This document shows, one piece after another, positions 18,486-27,302 of a stretch of DNA of 54,621 bases. Position numbers and translations under genes: made by a program. Within the stretch, counting starts at the first letter, position 1. The number at the start of each line of letters is the position of its first letter. The DNA is taken from the NCBI GenBank assembly GCA_945902805.1, contig CAMDMZ010000030.1, positions 1-54,621 of the forward strand. Reading direction: 5' to 3'. Below the pieces are notes generated by a model, which was given only the letters and a program-made list of their open reading frames with translations, did no database searches and was not told the DNA's origin. The DNA comes from Propionivibrio dicarboxylicus (GTDB taxonomy: Bacteria > Pseudomonadota > Gammaproteobacteria > Burkholderiales > Rhodocyclaceae).

Positions 18486-21400
18486 TCAGCCCAACGTGGC
18501 GAGTTTGGCTTGTGCAGCCTCGCGTTGTCCGGGGCTACCTTCTTTCAAAACTTCTTCGAGAAGTTCCCGAGCGCCATCGCTATCGCCCATTTCTTCGTAA
18601 GCCAACGCCAATTCCAGCTTGGTCGCGGATTCTGGATTATCTGGTACAGCATCCTCAACTACGTCTGCGCTCGCTACGGACTCTGGAGCCGGGGCAAGGT
18701 CAGGAGCATCAAGTTCTAAACTGATCGAACCAAGATTGAGCGGCGGAGCAAACGACTGTGGCTCTGGAAGCTCGGTGACGCTCTCTGCAACCGTGTCCAA
18801 GGATCCATCAGCGACATCGGCAAGATCGATCGGCGGAACGCTGTCGCCAAGGTCAAGATCGAAGTCAAAATCAATCGACGCTGCGTCATCCACTTTTGGC
18901 GCGTCAAGCGCTGGCTCATCTGCGACAGCCTCCAGCGTCAACTTTTTCGATATTGCTTCGGTGACTTGCGAGACCTCGGGGAGTTCAAGATCAAGCGCGA
19001 AATCAATATTATTGGCGTCCGCTTCGACTGGGGGCGCCGAGACCTCATTGGCTAAGGCTGCCGCCGTCTCGGTTACCGGCGTTTCAATATCGTTGTCGAG
19101 CGCTAATGTTTGACTTTCAGTGGGTAAATCAAGATCGAACGTTATGGTGTTGCTATCCTGGCTCCCCGATGCGGGTGCTGCTGCCACATCCGGCATATTC
19201 AGGTCGAAATCGATATCTAGTGCCGCGATATCAGAGGTTGCCACCTCTGCAGATGTTTTGGCATCAAGAGTTGAGGCCGGTTCATCCAGATCCAGATCGA
19301 AATCCAAGCCACTATCGACAGAAGCCTTAACAGGCGCTTCTGGTGACGTGACCTCCGTTTTTTCAGCCGAGGTCTCGCCGAGATCAAGATCGAAATCAAG
19401 GCTGGCGATATCCTCCGCCACAACTGGCACGGATTCAGAGGATGCGGGAAAGGTTTCGATGTTCAACGGCGCCGCAAACACCATCGTGGCGTCAGGATCG
19501 ACCGCACCAGAACGGCTCTGCGCTTCTTGCGTCACGGCGACTGCAGCAACAGTTGCTGCAGTCGCAAAAGCTGCACTCTCGGCAACTGGCAGAACGGGAT
19601 CGACGGGTGAGATATTGCTTGCAGACAAATGTTCGGCCGCTTGGTAAAGCGGGTTATTGGGATCCAGGGCGTGTCCCATTGCCTGAGCGCGATCCCAATC
19701 GACGCCCTGACCACCCGTCTGATCATGCAGTTCGCGCGCCAAGGTATTAAATTGCATGGGGCTGCGACGAGCAGAATAGATCTCGAGCAGCTTTAGGTGG
19801 ATCGCGTGACGAGTCGGCTCCTTTTGCAACGCATCGAGCAGGATCTCTTCGGCCTGCGCATCGCGCCCGAATGCCAGATAGGTGTCTGCCTCGACCAAGG
19901 GGTCAACGACTTCAGCACCGGAGTCTATCGTCGATTCAGAAATACTGAACTCACCAGGCGCCGCAGCAGTGACATTAACGCTCTCGCTCGCGGCATCAGC
20001 GAATACTGAATTCGTGCTGAGATCCGCCTGACTGAGAGGTGCTGTGTCTTCAACAACTTGCTTCTTCTTGCGCTTATAGGCCGAGAAGCCGAGATAACCC
20101 AACAAAAGGGCGAGGACACCGCCACCGCCGAATACAAGCGGAGCATTCTCTTCAAGAAAGTCCAATTCCGGCACAGGCTCGGGAGGTGGCAACACTTTTT
20201 TCTTCGGCGCCGATGGTGGTGCCTTGGCAACTTCGGCCGCTGGTTTTGCCGGTTCTGCCGCAGGTTTCGGTGGCGCAACGTCTGCGGCAGGGGCAGATAC
20301 AGGTGCAGGTGTAGGTGCAGCAGCAGGAGGCTGTACCGGGGGTGGGGGTGATACCGGCGGTGCGGGGGCAGGGACTGGTGGCTTTGCGGCGTCCGCCTGT
20401 TTCTGCATTGCAGCACCGGCCTCACTCTTCATCTCGGCCAGTTTCTTGAGATCAACAAGGTTCTTTTCTAGCTGCGCAATACGGCTACCCGCCTCATTCA
20501 GGGCACGCTCCCGCGAGACGAGATCCTCCTCCAGTGCAGATAATCGACCCTGCAAAGGCGCTTGCTTGCCAGTTCCCTTGGCATCAGGTTTAACTGCCGC
20601 CGTCTCAGTACGCGAGACCTCCAGCTTGTCCTTGCCAGCAATTTCCACGGGCGCTTTGTCGACGACTTTAGGCGTGATTTTGCCAGCCGCAACACGGCTA
20701 CCGGGCTCACTGCTAGCTGGAGCACTGCTGGCCAACTCGGCCAACTTCCGGCGATACGCATTGAAATCGGCAGACTGGGCCACGACCTCACGGTGAGCAT
20801 CGGCCGCATCAATTGCGCGCACGGTGTTCGCGTCCGGAACCTTAAGAATTCTGCCGGCGCGCATTCGGTTCATATTGCCGTCAAATGCATCGGCATTACT
20901 GCGGAATAGGGCGAGCAACATTTGATCCAGACTCACACCGTCCGGACGCGTCTCCTGGGCGATTTTTCCGAGCGTATCGCCAGAGTTGATCTTACGGGAC
21001 GATGCCTCGTCGGTTGCCATTCCTGAAGCCTGCTCTGGCGTCGACTTGCGTGGGGCAAGCGCCGCTTTAACGGGGGCTTCCGCTGGAGTAGTTACTCGTG
21101 CCGGCGGAGTTGAAACAAGCGGAGCCGAACGCACGGGGCTGGATTCGGATTCCATGGCCGGTGGAACTGTCGACTTGATCGCCGGCGCCACTACCGGAAC
21201 TGGCTGCGCCTTCTGTACCAGATCGGGAGGATCAAGCAGGAACGTGTATTCCCGAACCAAACGACCGGACGACCAATTGAGCTCAATCAGCATGTCGATG
21301 AAAGGCTCATTGACCGGACGATCCGAGGTGATCTCAAGGAACCGTTTTCCGTTACGCTCCTTGACCTCTCGAGAGAAATGCACGGTGGTCAGTGCCGTGA

Positions 21401-21632
21401 CGTACTCGATGCCGGCAATCCTGAATGCTTCTGCCGACGCCAAGCGCGCTGAAAGCGAACTGAGTTCGTCCTTATTGGCAGTGATCTCCAATTCGGCCCG
21501 CAAAGGCTGACCAAGAGCCGAGAGGACGGTAATCCGGCCAAGCCCGGCCGCATTCGCCATCAATGGCGGAAAAGCCAAAGTGGCAGCGAGAGCAATGACC
21601 TTCAGACGATTTTGTTTGGGTGTTTTATGCAC
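18486..21632 (-). CDS. fimV: FimV/HubP-type polar peptidoglycan-binding protein
   Basis: The product has 1048 residues. The start is the GTG at 21632 with GGGGAGG just upstream; a TTG at 21668 lacks such a site. A signal peptide ends MANAAG. The N-terminal FimV domain (GLGRITVLSALGQPLRAEL) is followed by a LysM-like motif (INSGDTLGKIAQ), a coiled coil, a Pro/Ala-rich stretch and one membrane helix (LVFGGGGVLALLLGYLGF). A long acidic cytoplasmic part has repeated Asp-Leu-Asp units. The conserved C-terminal TPR-like motif is ATKLELALAYEEMGDSDGAR. In relatives FimV/HubP organises the cell pole and type IV pili. It is the first gene downstream of asd. Confidence 0.95.
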   Translation of the reverse strand: MHKTPKQNRLKVIALAATLAFPPLMANAAGLGRITVLSALGQPLRAELEITANKDELSSLSARLASAEAFRIAGIEYVTALTTVHFSREVKERNGKRFLEITSDRPVNEPFIDMLIELNWSSGRLVREYTFLLDPPDLVQKAQPVPVVAPAIKSTVPPAMESESSPVRSAPLVSTPPARVTTPAEAPVKAALAPRKSTPEQASGMATDEASSRKINSGDTLGKIAQETRPDGVSLDQMLLALFRSNADAFDGNMNRMRAGRILKVPDANTVRAIDAADAHREVVAQSADFNAYRRKLAELASSAPASSEPGSRVAAGKITPKVVDKAPVEIAGKDKLEVSRTETAAVKPDAKGTGKQAPLQGRLSALEEDLVSRERALNEAGSRIAQLEKNLVDLKKLAEMKSEAGAAMQKQADAAKPPVPAPAPPVSPPPPVQPPAAAPTPAPVSAPAADVAPPKPAAEPAKPAAEVAKAPPSAPKKKVLPPPEPVPELDFLEENAPLVFGGGGVLALLLGYLGFSAYKRKKKQVVEDTAPLSQADLSTNSVFADAASESVNVTAAAPGEFSISESTIDSGAEVVDPLVEADTYLAFGRDAQAEEILLDALQKEPTRHAIHLKLLEIYSARRSPMQFNTLARELHDQTGGQGVDWDRAQAMGHALDPNNPLYQAAEHLSASNISPVDPVLPVAESAAFATAATVAAVAVTQEAQSRSGAVDPDATMVFAAPLNIETFPASSESVPVVAEDIASLDFDLDLGETSAEKTEVTSPEAPVKASVDSGLDFDLDLDEPASTLDAKTSAEVATSDIAALDIDFDLNMPDVAAAPASGSQDSNTITFDLDLPTESQTLALDNDIETPVTETAAALANEVSAPPVEADANNIDFALDLELPEVSQVTEAISKKLTLEAVADEPALDAPKVDDAASIDFDFDLDLGDSVPPIDLADVADGSLDTVAESVTELPEPQSFAPPLNLGSISLELDAPDLAPAPESVASADVVEDAVPDNPESATKLELALAYEEMGDSDGARELLEEVLKEGSPGQREAAQAKLATLG

Positions 21633-21739
21633 GGCACCTCCCCGAAGGGCTTTTATCCGAGCAAACAAAATAACATCATGGCCTTAAGCGTGCAAGCTCA
21701 AGTTTCGCCTTATGTTCCGTCAGCCCATTTGAAACAACG

Positions 21740-22843
21740 TCATTGCAACAGGATGCGCAGCATTCGACGCAACGGTTCCGCCGCCCCCCAGAGTAATTGG
21801 TCGCCCACTGTAAACGCAGACAGGTAGTCGGGACCCATGCTCATTTTGCGCAGCCGTCCTACTGGCACGCCGAGGGTTCCCGTCACCGCTGCAGGTGTCA
21901 GTTCTCGCATGCTGACATCGCGCTCGTTCGGCACCACCTTCACCCAATCATTGTGCGCGGCGAGCATGGCATTGATCTCATCCAGCGGAACATCCTGCTT
22001 AAGCTTGATGGTCAGGGCCTGCGAGTGGCAACGCATGGCACCGATTCGGACGCAAAGGCCATCGACCGGAATTGGCGTCGCATCACAACCGAGAATCTTG
22101 TTGGTCTCGGCCTGGCCTTTCCACTCTTCGCGACTCTGCCCATTGCCAAGATCCTTATCGATCCATGGAATCAAGGAACCTGCGAGCGGGACACCAAAAT
22201 TGGACGTCGGAAACTTCTCATCGCGCAGAATGCCCGCCACTTCGCGATCAATATCGAGAATCGCGGATGCGGGCTCATCGAGCAAGCTCTTGGCGACACG
22301 ATGTGCCTCACCCATCTGCGACAGCAATTCACGCATGTTCTGCGCTCCGGCGCCGGACGCCGCCTGGTAGGTCATTGAGGTCATCCACTCAATCAAACCG
22401 GCTTTGAACAGTCCACCTAGCGCCATCAACATCAGGCTCACCGTGCAATTGCCGCCGATCCAGTTGTTGCCGCCCTTGGCCAAACTGGCCTTGATGAAGT
22501 CGCTATTGACCGGATCCAGAATGATTACCGCATCATCTTTCATGCGTAACGTCGAGGCGGCATCGATCCAGTGCCCCGTCCAACCCGCTTCGCGCAACCG
22601 GGGAAAAATCTCGGTGGTGTAATCGCCACCCTGGCAGGTGATGATGATGTCCATGGCCTTCAAATCGTCGATCGACTTGGCGTCCTTCAACGGTCCGCTA
22701 GCCTCCTGCGGGCCCTTGCCACCGACGTTCGAGGTGGTAAAGAACACCGGCTCGATCAACGAGAAATCGTTTTCCTCACGCATGCGTTGCATCAGCACGG
22801 AACCAACCATGCCACGCCAACCTACCAGACCCACTTTTTTCAT
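21740..22843 (-). CDS. asd: Aspartate-semialdehyde dehydrogenase
   Basis: The product has 367 residues. It reduces aspartyl phosphate to the semialdehyde for the Lys, Met and Thr pathways. The NADP-binding start is [17 protein letters not shown]. The active-site cysteine is in [12 protein letters not shown], and the His region is [13 protein letters not shown]. The length equals that of the proteobacterial type. Just upstream lies a short remnant of leuB, its usual neighbour. Confidence 0.97.
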   Translation of the reverse strand: MKKVGLVGWRGMVGSVLMQRMREENDFSLIEPVFFTTSNVGGKGPQEASGPLKDAKSIDDLKAMDIIITCQGGDYTTEIFPRLREAGWTGHWIDAASTLRMKDDAVIILDPVNSDFIKASLAKGGNNWIGGNCTVSLMLMALGGLFKAGLIEWMTSMTYQAASGAGAQNMRELLSQMGEAHRVAKSLLDEPASAILDIDREVAGILRDEKFPTSNFGVPLAGSLIPWIDKDLGNGQSREEWKGQAETNKILGCDATPIPVDGLCVRIGAMRCHSQALTIKLKQDVPLDEINAMLAAHNDWVKVVPNERDVSMRELTPAAVTGTLGVPVGRLRKMSMGPDYLSAFTVGDQLLWGAAEPLRRMLRILLQ

Positions 22844-22864
22844 GATTACGCTCTCAATGACAAA

Positions 22865-22912
22865 TTACAGTGCGGCGCGAACTGCATCGCCCATTTCTGT
22901 GGTCCGCGCGCC
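22865..22912 (-). pseudogene. leuB: Remnant of the 3' end of leuB (3-isopropylmalate dehydrogenase)
   Basis: Read on the minus strand, 16 codons give GARTTEMGDAVRAAL and a TAA stop. This matches, from memory, the extreme C-terminus of betaproteobacterial LeuB, which typically ends MGDAVxAAL and is followed by asd, exactly as here. A TGA stop lies in frame just upstream and no other LeuB sequence is present. The body of leuB, and leuD, which normally lie between the entericidin gene and asd, are absent. The remainder looks like a deletion scar. Confidence 0.6.
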
Positions 22913-22944
22913 TCAGGCTCGGTGGCACCACGATCCATTGCATT

Positions 22945-23064
22945 TTACTTGGCGGCCTTTTCAATGGCGCGACCGGTTTCTTTCAAGTCCTTACCAAGAC
23001 CTTCGACCGTATTGCATCCGGCCAGAAAAAACAGTGCGCACAACGCTGTAAAAACTCGACTCAT
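22945..23064 (-). CDS. Entericidin A/B-family small lipoprotein
   Basis: The product has 39 residues. AAGGAG lies 7 bases upstream of the ATG. The sequence starts MSRVFTALCALFFLAGCNTV: a short signal with lipobox LAGC, then GLGKDLKETGRAIEKAAK, the amphipathic entericidin tail. Entericidins are tiny outer-membrane lipoproteins of uncertain role (a toxin/antitoxin pair in enterics). In betaproteobacteria a copy commonly lies between leuC and leuD. Here both neighbours are missing, which supports the leu deletion. Confidence 0.92.
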   Translation of the reverse strand: MSRVFTALCALFFLAGCNTVEGLGKDLKETGRAIEKAAK

Positions 23065-23137
23065 TGGATACTCCTTCAAAATTGATCACGCACGACGGGC
23101 GGGATGGCGACCAGTCGACACCAGCAAGATATCCGTC

Positions 23138-23162
23138 GCCGTCCCGCCAGCACCGACTTTTT
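23138..23162 (+). repeat. Dispersed 25-bp element, perfect copy, intergenic
   Basis: Identical over 25 bases to the copy in lpxH. It lies between the MFS gene and the entericidin gene. The minus strand across it has a 27-codon open frame (starting VNEKVGAGGTAT) with no clear ribosome binding site. Confidence 0.85.
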
Positions 23163-23233
23163 CATTCACGCGGACCGTCATGGTCTTTGGTAATTTCAGC
23201 GACCAACATGATCATCGTTTGTTCAAGATGAAA

Positions 23234-24400
23234 TTATCTCACAGGGCTAATTCTGTCCGGGCTTGGAGCTTCATCCGGAATCATGCCGACAATCACGACC
23301 AGCAAGCCAATAAGTGCCAATCCCGATGCCATACTGAAGGTCACGGCAGCATCATAGTTCTCCCAGATCTTGCCCGCCAAAATCGCGCCAAACATACCGC
23401 CAGCACCGAACGAAAGGCTACCGTAAAGTGCCTGTATTCGGCCCTGTTGTCCGCTCGGAAACCACCGATTAAGGGCGGCTACCGTTGCCGCGTGATGCGC
23501 ACCGAAGGTTGCGGCGTGAAGCACCTGCGCAAACACCAGCAATAGCAGGGAATCAACCCACCAACCGATGATCAAGAACCGCAACACGGCCAAGACGAAA
23601 CTCGCCAGCAATATCCGTTTCAATGAAAAACGCTGACTGAGTCGCGGCATGACCAGAAACACCATGATCTCAGCGATCACACCGAGAGACCATAAACCAC
23701 CGGTCACGGCCTTACCGTAGCCGTGCCCGACGAGATGAATTGAATAAAAGACGTAAAGCAGACCATGGGCGGCGGCCATGAAGAAGCCGGCAACAAGCAG
23801 TACGATAACTCGCAGGTCGCTTAGCTTTCCGGGTCGAGTCTGTAGATGAATGCTCGCTCGTTTTGGTGCCTCTTGCAAACCCCAGGCGACGAGAATGAGG
23901 ATCGCCAACATTCCCCAACTGCACCAGAGCAAACTTTGCATCTGGTGACTATCGAGCACCACGCCGACACCAAGTACCGCAACGATAAACCCCAGCGATC
24001 CCCAAAGCCGGATTCGCCCATAGGCTTCCGGATCATCGTGCAAATGAGCAAAGGTAAGTGCCTCAACCAGTGGCAGGGCGCCACTCAAGAACAAATGAAG
24101 CAGCAATGTAGCCCCCAACAAACTAATAAGGCTATCGCTAAAGAAGTAGGCGCCAAAACTGACAAATGAAAACACGGCCGAGGCTCGCACGATCGGCACA
24201 CGTCGCCCGCTGCGATCGGAAAGCCACCCCCAAAGTGCCGGCACAAGCATACGCACGACCTGCCCTAGCGACATCAGAATGCCGATTTCCGAAGGACTTA
24301 AACGGAGCGACTCCAGATAGAGCCCGAAATAGGGAAGGTACGCACCGATGAAGGCAAAGTACATAAAGTACCAGGCTGAAAGACGCCATCGGGCATTCAT
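23234..24400 (-). CDS. Major facilitator superfamily transporter (PPP/HcaT-like)
   Basis: The product has 388 residues with about 12 membrane helices. The start at 24400 is preferred because GGAGA lies 7 bases upstream; an ATG at 24418 would add six residues. The N-terminus (RLSAWYFMYFAFIGAYLPYFGLYL) and the loop WGWLSDRSGRRVPIV match the family that includes the putative phenylpropionate transporter HcaT. The substrate cannot be read from sequence. No catabolic genes lie nearby. Confidence 0.85.
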   Translation of the reverse strand: MNARWRLSAWYFMYFAFIGAYLPYFGLYLESLRLSPSEIGILMSLGQVVRMLVPALWGWLSDRSGRRVPIVRASAVFSFVSFGAYFFSDSLISLLGATLLLHLFLSGALPLVEALTFAHLHDDPEAYGRIRLWGSLGFIVAVLGVGVVLDSHQMQSLLWCSWGMLAILILVAWGLQEAPKRASIHLQTRPGKLSDLRVIVLLVAGFFMAAAHGLLYVFYSIHLVGHGYGKAVTGGLWSLGVIAEIMVFLVMPRLSQRFSLKRILLASFVLAVLRFLIIGWWVDSLLLLVFAQVLHAATFGAHHAATVAALNRWFPSGQQGRIQALYGSLSFGAGGMFGAILAGKIWENYDAAVTFSMASGLALIGLLVVIVGMIPDEAPSPDRISPVR

Positions 24401-24491
24401 CAGTGCGTCTCCGGACATGGCATTGCCATGCCGGTCATGGTGGGCTTGTATTCCCCGATTCCCTGATTATCAGGGATGCGCAAGCCAACCG

Positions 24492-24737
24492 TCAGGTCTT
24501 TCGTGCCACTAGCATCGCGTACAACTCGTCCTTCAATTTAACGCGATGCTTCTTCATCTCCTCGATCGTGTAATCATCAACCGGGACATCATCAGATTCC
24601 AGTTCTTCAACTTTTCCGGTAAGCGCGTGATACTCATCAAGTAGCTTAGAGAAATGGTGATCCCCTACCTTCAGGGCATGAATCATATCGGCAAACTCGG
24701 GAAATTCGTGATGAAGGTCGTGGTGTTCAACGTACAT
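24492..24737 (-). CDS. YdcH-family (DUF465) small protein
   Basis: The product has 81 residues, starting MYVEHHDLHHEFPEF after an AGGAAA ribosome binding site; the longer frame upstream is not protein-like. The His-rich head (HHDLHHEFPEF, then KVGDHHF) and the helical tail with EEMKKHRVKLKDELYAML are typical of DUF465 proteins, which form short helical hairpins. The function is unknown. Confidence 0.88.
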   Translation of the reverse strand: MYVEHHDLHHEFPEFADMIHALKVGDHHFSKLLDEYHALTGKVEELESDDVPVDDYTIEEMKKHRVKLKDELYAMLVARKT

Positions 24738-25153
24738 GGCTCGTTTCCTGTGACGTGTTAGCGTTATTCGTTTGATAGGGAAGCTTAGTATCGATAAGTC
24801 AGCAAGCGTCGCTGCAAATGATCGAAGGTGACTAAAAGGCGAAAATATTTTATCAGCGGGTCGTCCCCTGCGGTGCAACCAGAATCACCTATCGCTCAAG
24901 CAATATGCAAATCTCAGGTGCCGCCATCAATGCTCGCGCAAATGTTATGGCGTAGAAATGAATCGGCCAAAGCCAACCATTCCATTAACGATCGGCCCTT
25001 GGTACGAGTTTGCTTGCCCGCAGCGCCTGATTTTTTGCTACGATACTTACCGGTGACCTTAGACGGTAGCCGCTTCCTGCTTCGTTCGAGGCAGAGCATA
25101 GTTTTCAAACGGGAACACCACACCTGCATCCCGCTTCTTTTCCTGAGGAATTC
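24738..25153. other. Long divergent intergenic region upstream of trxA
   Basis: About 416 bases between the YdcH-type gene and trxA. A plausible trxA promoter is listed separately. The rest holds no reliable gene, repeat or terminator; open frames lack start signals. Confidence 0.45.
25014..25044 (+). promoter_or_regulatory. Putative promoter of trxA
   Basis: TTGCCC (25014-25019) and TACGAT (25039-25044) are separated by 19 bases. The -10 is preceded by TGC, giving an extended -10. It lies about 110 bases before the trxA start. The spacer is longer than ideal. Confidence 0.35.
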
Positions 25154-25480
25154 ATGAGCGAACACATTTTTCACGTTACCGACGGCACATTTAAAGCCGA
25201 GGTTCTCGAGTCGAACACTCCAACCATTGTCGATTTCTGGGCTGAGTGGTGTGGTCCCTGCAAGATGATTGCGCCTATCTTGGACGACGTTGCCAAGGAG
25301 TACGCAGGAAAACTGAAGGTGGCCAAGCTCAATATTGATGACAACCCCAAAACACCTGGCGAGTACGGAATCCGCGGCATTCCCACCCTGCTCCTATTCA
25401 AGGGCGGTAGCGTCGAAGCGCAAAAGGTCGGTGCTTTGTCGAAATCCCAACTTACTGCTTTTATTGACAGCAATCTCTGA
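25154..25480 (+). CDS. trxA: Thioredoxin 1
   Basis: The product has 108 residues and is a classic single-domain thioredoxin. The active site is [10 protein letters not shown] with Cys33 and Cys36, and the cis-proline is in RGIPTLLLF. It reduces protein disulfides in the cytoplasm. A TGAGGAATTC ribosome binding region precedes the ATG. The gene is followed by rho, as in E. coli and most proteobacteria. Confidence 0.98.
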   Translation: MSEHIFHVTDGTFKAEVLESNTPTIVDFWAEWCGPCKMIAPILDDVAKEYAGKLKVAKLNIDDNPKTPGEYGIRGIPTLLLFKGGSVEAQKVGALSKSQLTAFIDSNL

Positions 25481-25497
25481 GGCATTAGAATGCTCAT

Positions 25498-25522
25498 GGA
25501 AGGCTGGTTGTACCGGCTTTCC
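25498..25522 (+). other. Strong hairpin in the trxA-rho intergenic region
   Basis: GGAAGGCTGGT and ACCGGCTTTCC can pair over 11 positions (two G-U wobbles) around a 3-base loop. No T-run follows, so it is not an ordinary intrinsic terminator. It lies 18 bases after trxA and 124 bases before rho, so it may stabilise the trxA 3' end or belong to a rho leader. Confidence 0.4.
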
Positions 25523-25645
25523 TGAATACACCGAGGTGACTCAAACGCAAGTCGTCACCTGTCCCGGTTCTTGGTTGTAGCTCCCGCCCTCCCTGATTCC
25601 CCCCTCCTTCGACTGGCTCACTCGCCAGCGTCATAGCGGATCGCC

Positions 25646-26905
25646 ATGCATTTATCCGAATTAAAAGCTTTTCACGTCAGCCAATTGTTGGAAATGGCGG
25701 CCACCGATCAGATCGACGGTGCCAATCGCCTGAGAAAACAGGAACTTATTTTCGCCCTGTTGAAGAACCAGGCAAAAAAGGGAGAGACCATCTTTGGTGA
25801 TGGCGTGCTCGAGGTACTGCCGGACGGATATGGCTTTCTGCGCTCGCCTGAAACCTCTTACCTGGCCAATACGGACGATATTTACATCAGCCCGAGCCAG
25901 ATCCGACGCTTCAATCTCCACACCGGCGACACAATCGAAGGTGAAATCCGCACACCAAAGGATGGCGAACGCTATTTCGCATTGGTGAAGGTGGATCGCG
26001 TCAATGGTGAATCACCCGAGGCGAGCAAGCACAAGATCCTGTTCGAAAACTTGACGCCACTTCATCCGACCGACCACATGCGGCTTGAGCGGGAAATGCG
26101 CGGTGAAGAGAACATCACCAGTCGCGTAATCGACATGATTGCCCCGATTGGTCGAGGGCAACGTGGTCTGCTTGTTGCCAGCCCCAAAAGCGGCAAGACG
26201 GTGATGATGCAGCACATCGCTCACGCCATCACGTCGAACCACCCCGACGTAACCTTAATCGTTTTGCTGATCGACGAACGCCCCGAAGAAGTGACTGAGA
26301 TGTTGCGTACTGTCAAGGGCGAGGTCGTCGCATCGACGTTTGATGAACCCGCGACACGTCACGTTCAGGTCGCTGAAATGGTGATCGAAAAGGCCAAGCG
26401 CCTGGTCGAACATAAAAAAGATGTGGTCATTCTGCTCGATTCGATCACTCGCCTGGCTCGCGCCTACAACACCGTGCAACCCGCATCGGGCAAAGTGCTG
26501 ACTGGCGGCGTGGACGCCAATGCGTTGCAAAAACCGAAGCGATTCTTTGGCGCAGCGCGAAATATCGAAGAAGGCGGCTCGCTAACCATCATTGCCACGG
26601 CCCTGATCGAAACCGGCTCGCGCATGGACGATGTGATCTACGAGGAGTTCAAGGGCACCGGCAACATGGAAATCCACCTTGACCGACGCATGGCTGAAAA
26701 GCGCGTCTACCCGGCAATCAATGTCAATCGCTCTGGCACACGACGCGAGGAATTGCTGCTCAAACCCGACGTTCTGCAAAAAATGTGGATCCTGCGCAAG
26801 CTGCTTTACAACATGGACGACATGGAAGCGATGGAGTTCCTGCTCGACAAGGTCAAGGCGACCAAGAACAATGGCGAGTTCTTTGACGCCATGCGCCGCG
26901 GCTAA
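25646..26905 (+). CDS. rho: Transcription termination factor Rho
   Basis: The product has 419 residues, the usual length. The N-terminal helical domain ([18 protein letters not shown]) is followed by the RNA-binding cold-shock-like domain ([16 protein letters not shown]) and the ATPase core with Walker [12 protein letters not shown] and Walker [17 protein letters not shown]. The Q-loop/R-loop region ([16 protein letters not shown]) is intact. Rho terminates transcription as a hexamer. The 165-base gap after trxA leaves space for the autoregulatory leader known in E. coli. Confidence 0.98.
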   Translation: MHLSELKAFHVSQLLEMAATDQIDGANRLRKQELIFALLKNQAKKGETIFGDGVLEVLPDGYGFLRSPETSYLANTDDIYISPSQIRRFNLHTGDTIEGEIRTPKDGERYFALVKVDRVNGESPEASKHKILFENLTPLHPTDHMRLEREMRGEENITSRVIDMIAPIGRGQRGLLVASPKSGKTVMMQHIAHAITSNHPDVTLIVLLIDERPEEVTEMLRTVKGEVVASTFDEPATRHVQVAEMVIEKAKRLVEHKKDVVILLDSITRLARAYNTVQPASGKVLTGGVDANALQKPKRFFGAARNIEEGGSLTIIATALIETGSRMDDVIYEEFKGTGNMEIHLDRRMAEKRVYPAINVNRSGTRREELLLKPDVLQKMWILRKLLYNMDDMEAMEFLLDKVKATKNNGEFFDAMRRG

Positions 26906-27014
26906 ATCCGGACACGGGAATCAACGAGATTGCATGCCGCACCGAATTATTAGATAATTACTTGCTTCGTCGACTCGCCAAAGTCACGGGTCGCGCACTA
27001 AAGGAAGACACAAA

Positions 27015-27227
27015 ATGAAAGAAGGAATTCACCCGAACTACGTCGAAATCAACGTCACCTGCAGCTGTGGCAATGTTTTCGCGACCCGCTCCACCAATAG
27101 CAAGCCGCTTCACATTGAAGTTTGTTCTGCCTGTCACCCGTTTTATACCGGCAAGCAGAAAATTGTTGATACCGCTGGCCGTGTTGAACGCTTCCGCCAG
27201 AAGTACAGCAAGCGCGCCGGAGCTTAA
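27015..27227 (+). CDS. rpmE: 50S ribosomal protein L31, zinc-binding type
   Basis: The product has 70 residues. Cysteines 16, 18, 37 and 40 (CSC and CSAC) form the zinc site of the C+ form of L31. It begins MKEGIHPNY, as usual. An intrinsic terminator follows 19 bases after the stop. rho-rpmE adjacency is common in this group. Confidence 0.97.
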   Translation: MKEGIHPNYVEINVTCSCGNVFATRSTNSKPLHIEVCSACHPFYTGKQKIVDTAGRVERFRQKYSKRAGA

Positions 27228-27246
27228 GTTTCGCTCTTGCCAACAG

Positions 27247-27272
27247 AAGGCAGCCGTCAGGCTGCCTTTTTT
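27247..27272 (+). terminator. Intrinsic terminator after rpmE
   Basis: A 7-bp perfect stem GGCAGCC/GGCTGCC with a 4-base loop is followed by six T residues. Confidence 0.9.
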
Positions 27273-27302
27273 CATTCTGCGACAGAACATGACTGAGCTA
27301 CC

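Noticed and set aside
18800-19450. Repeated GA-rich/TC-rich short motifs in fimV
   Set aside because: They encode the Asp-Leu-Asp acidic repeats normal for FimV/HubP proteins.
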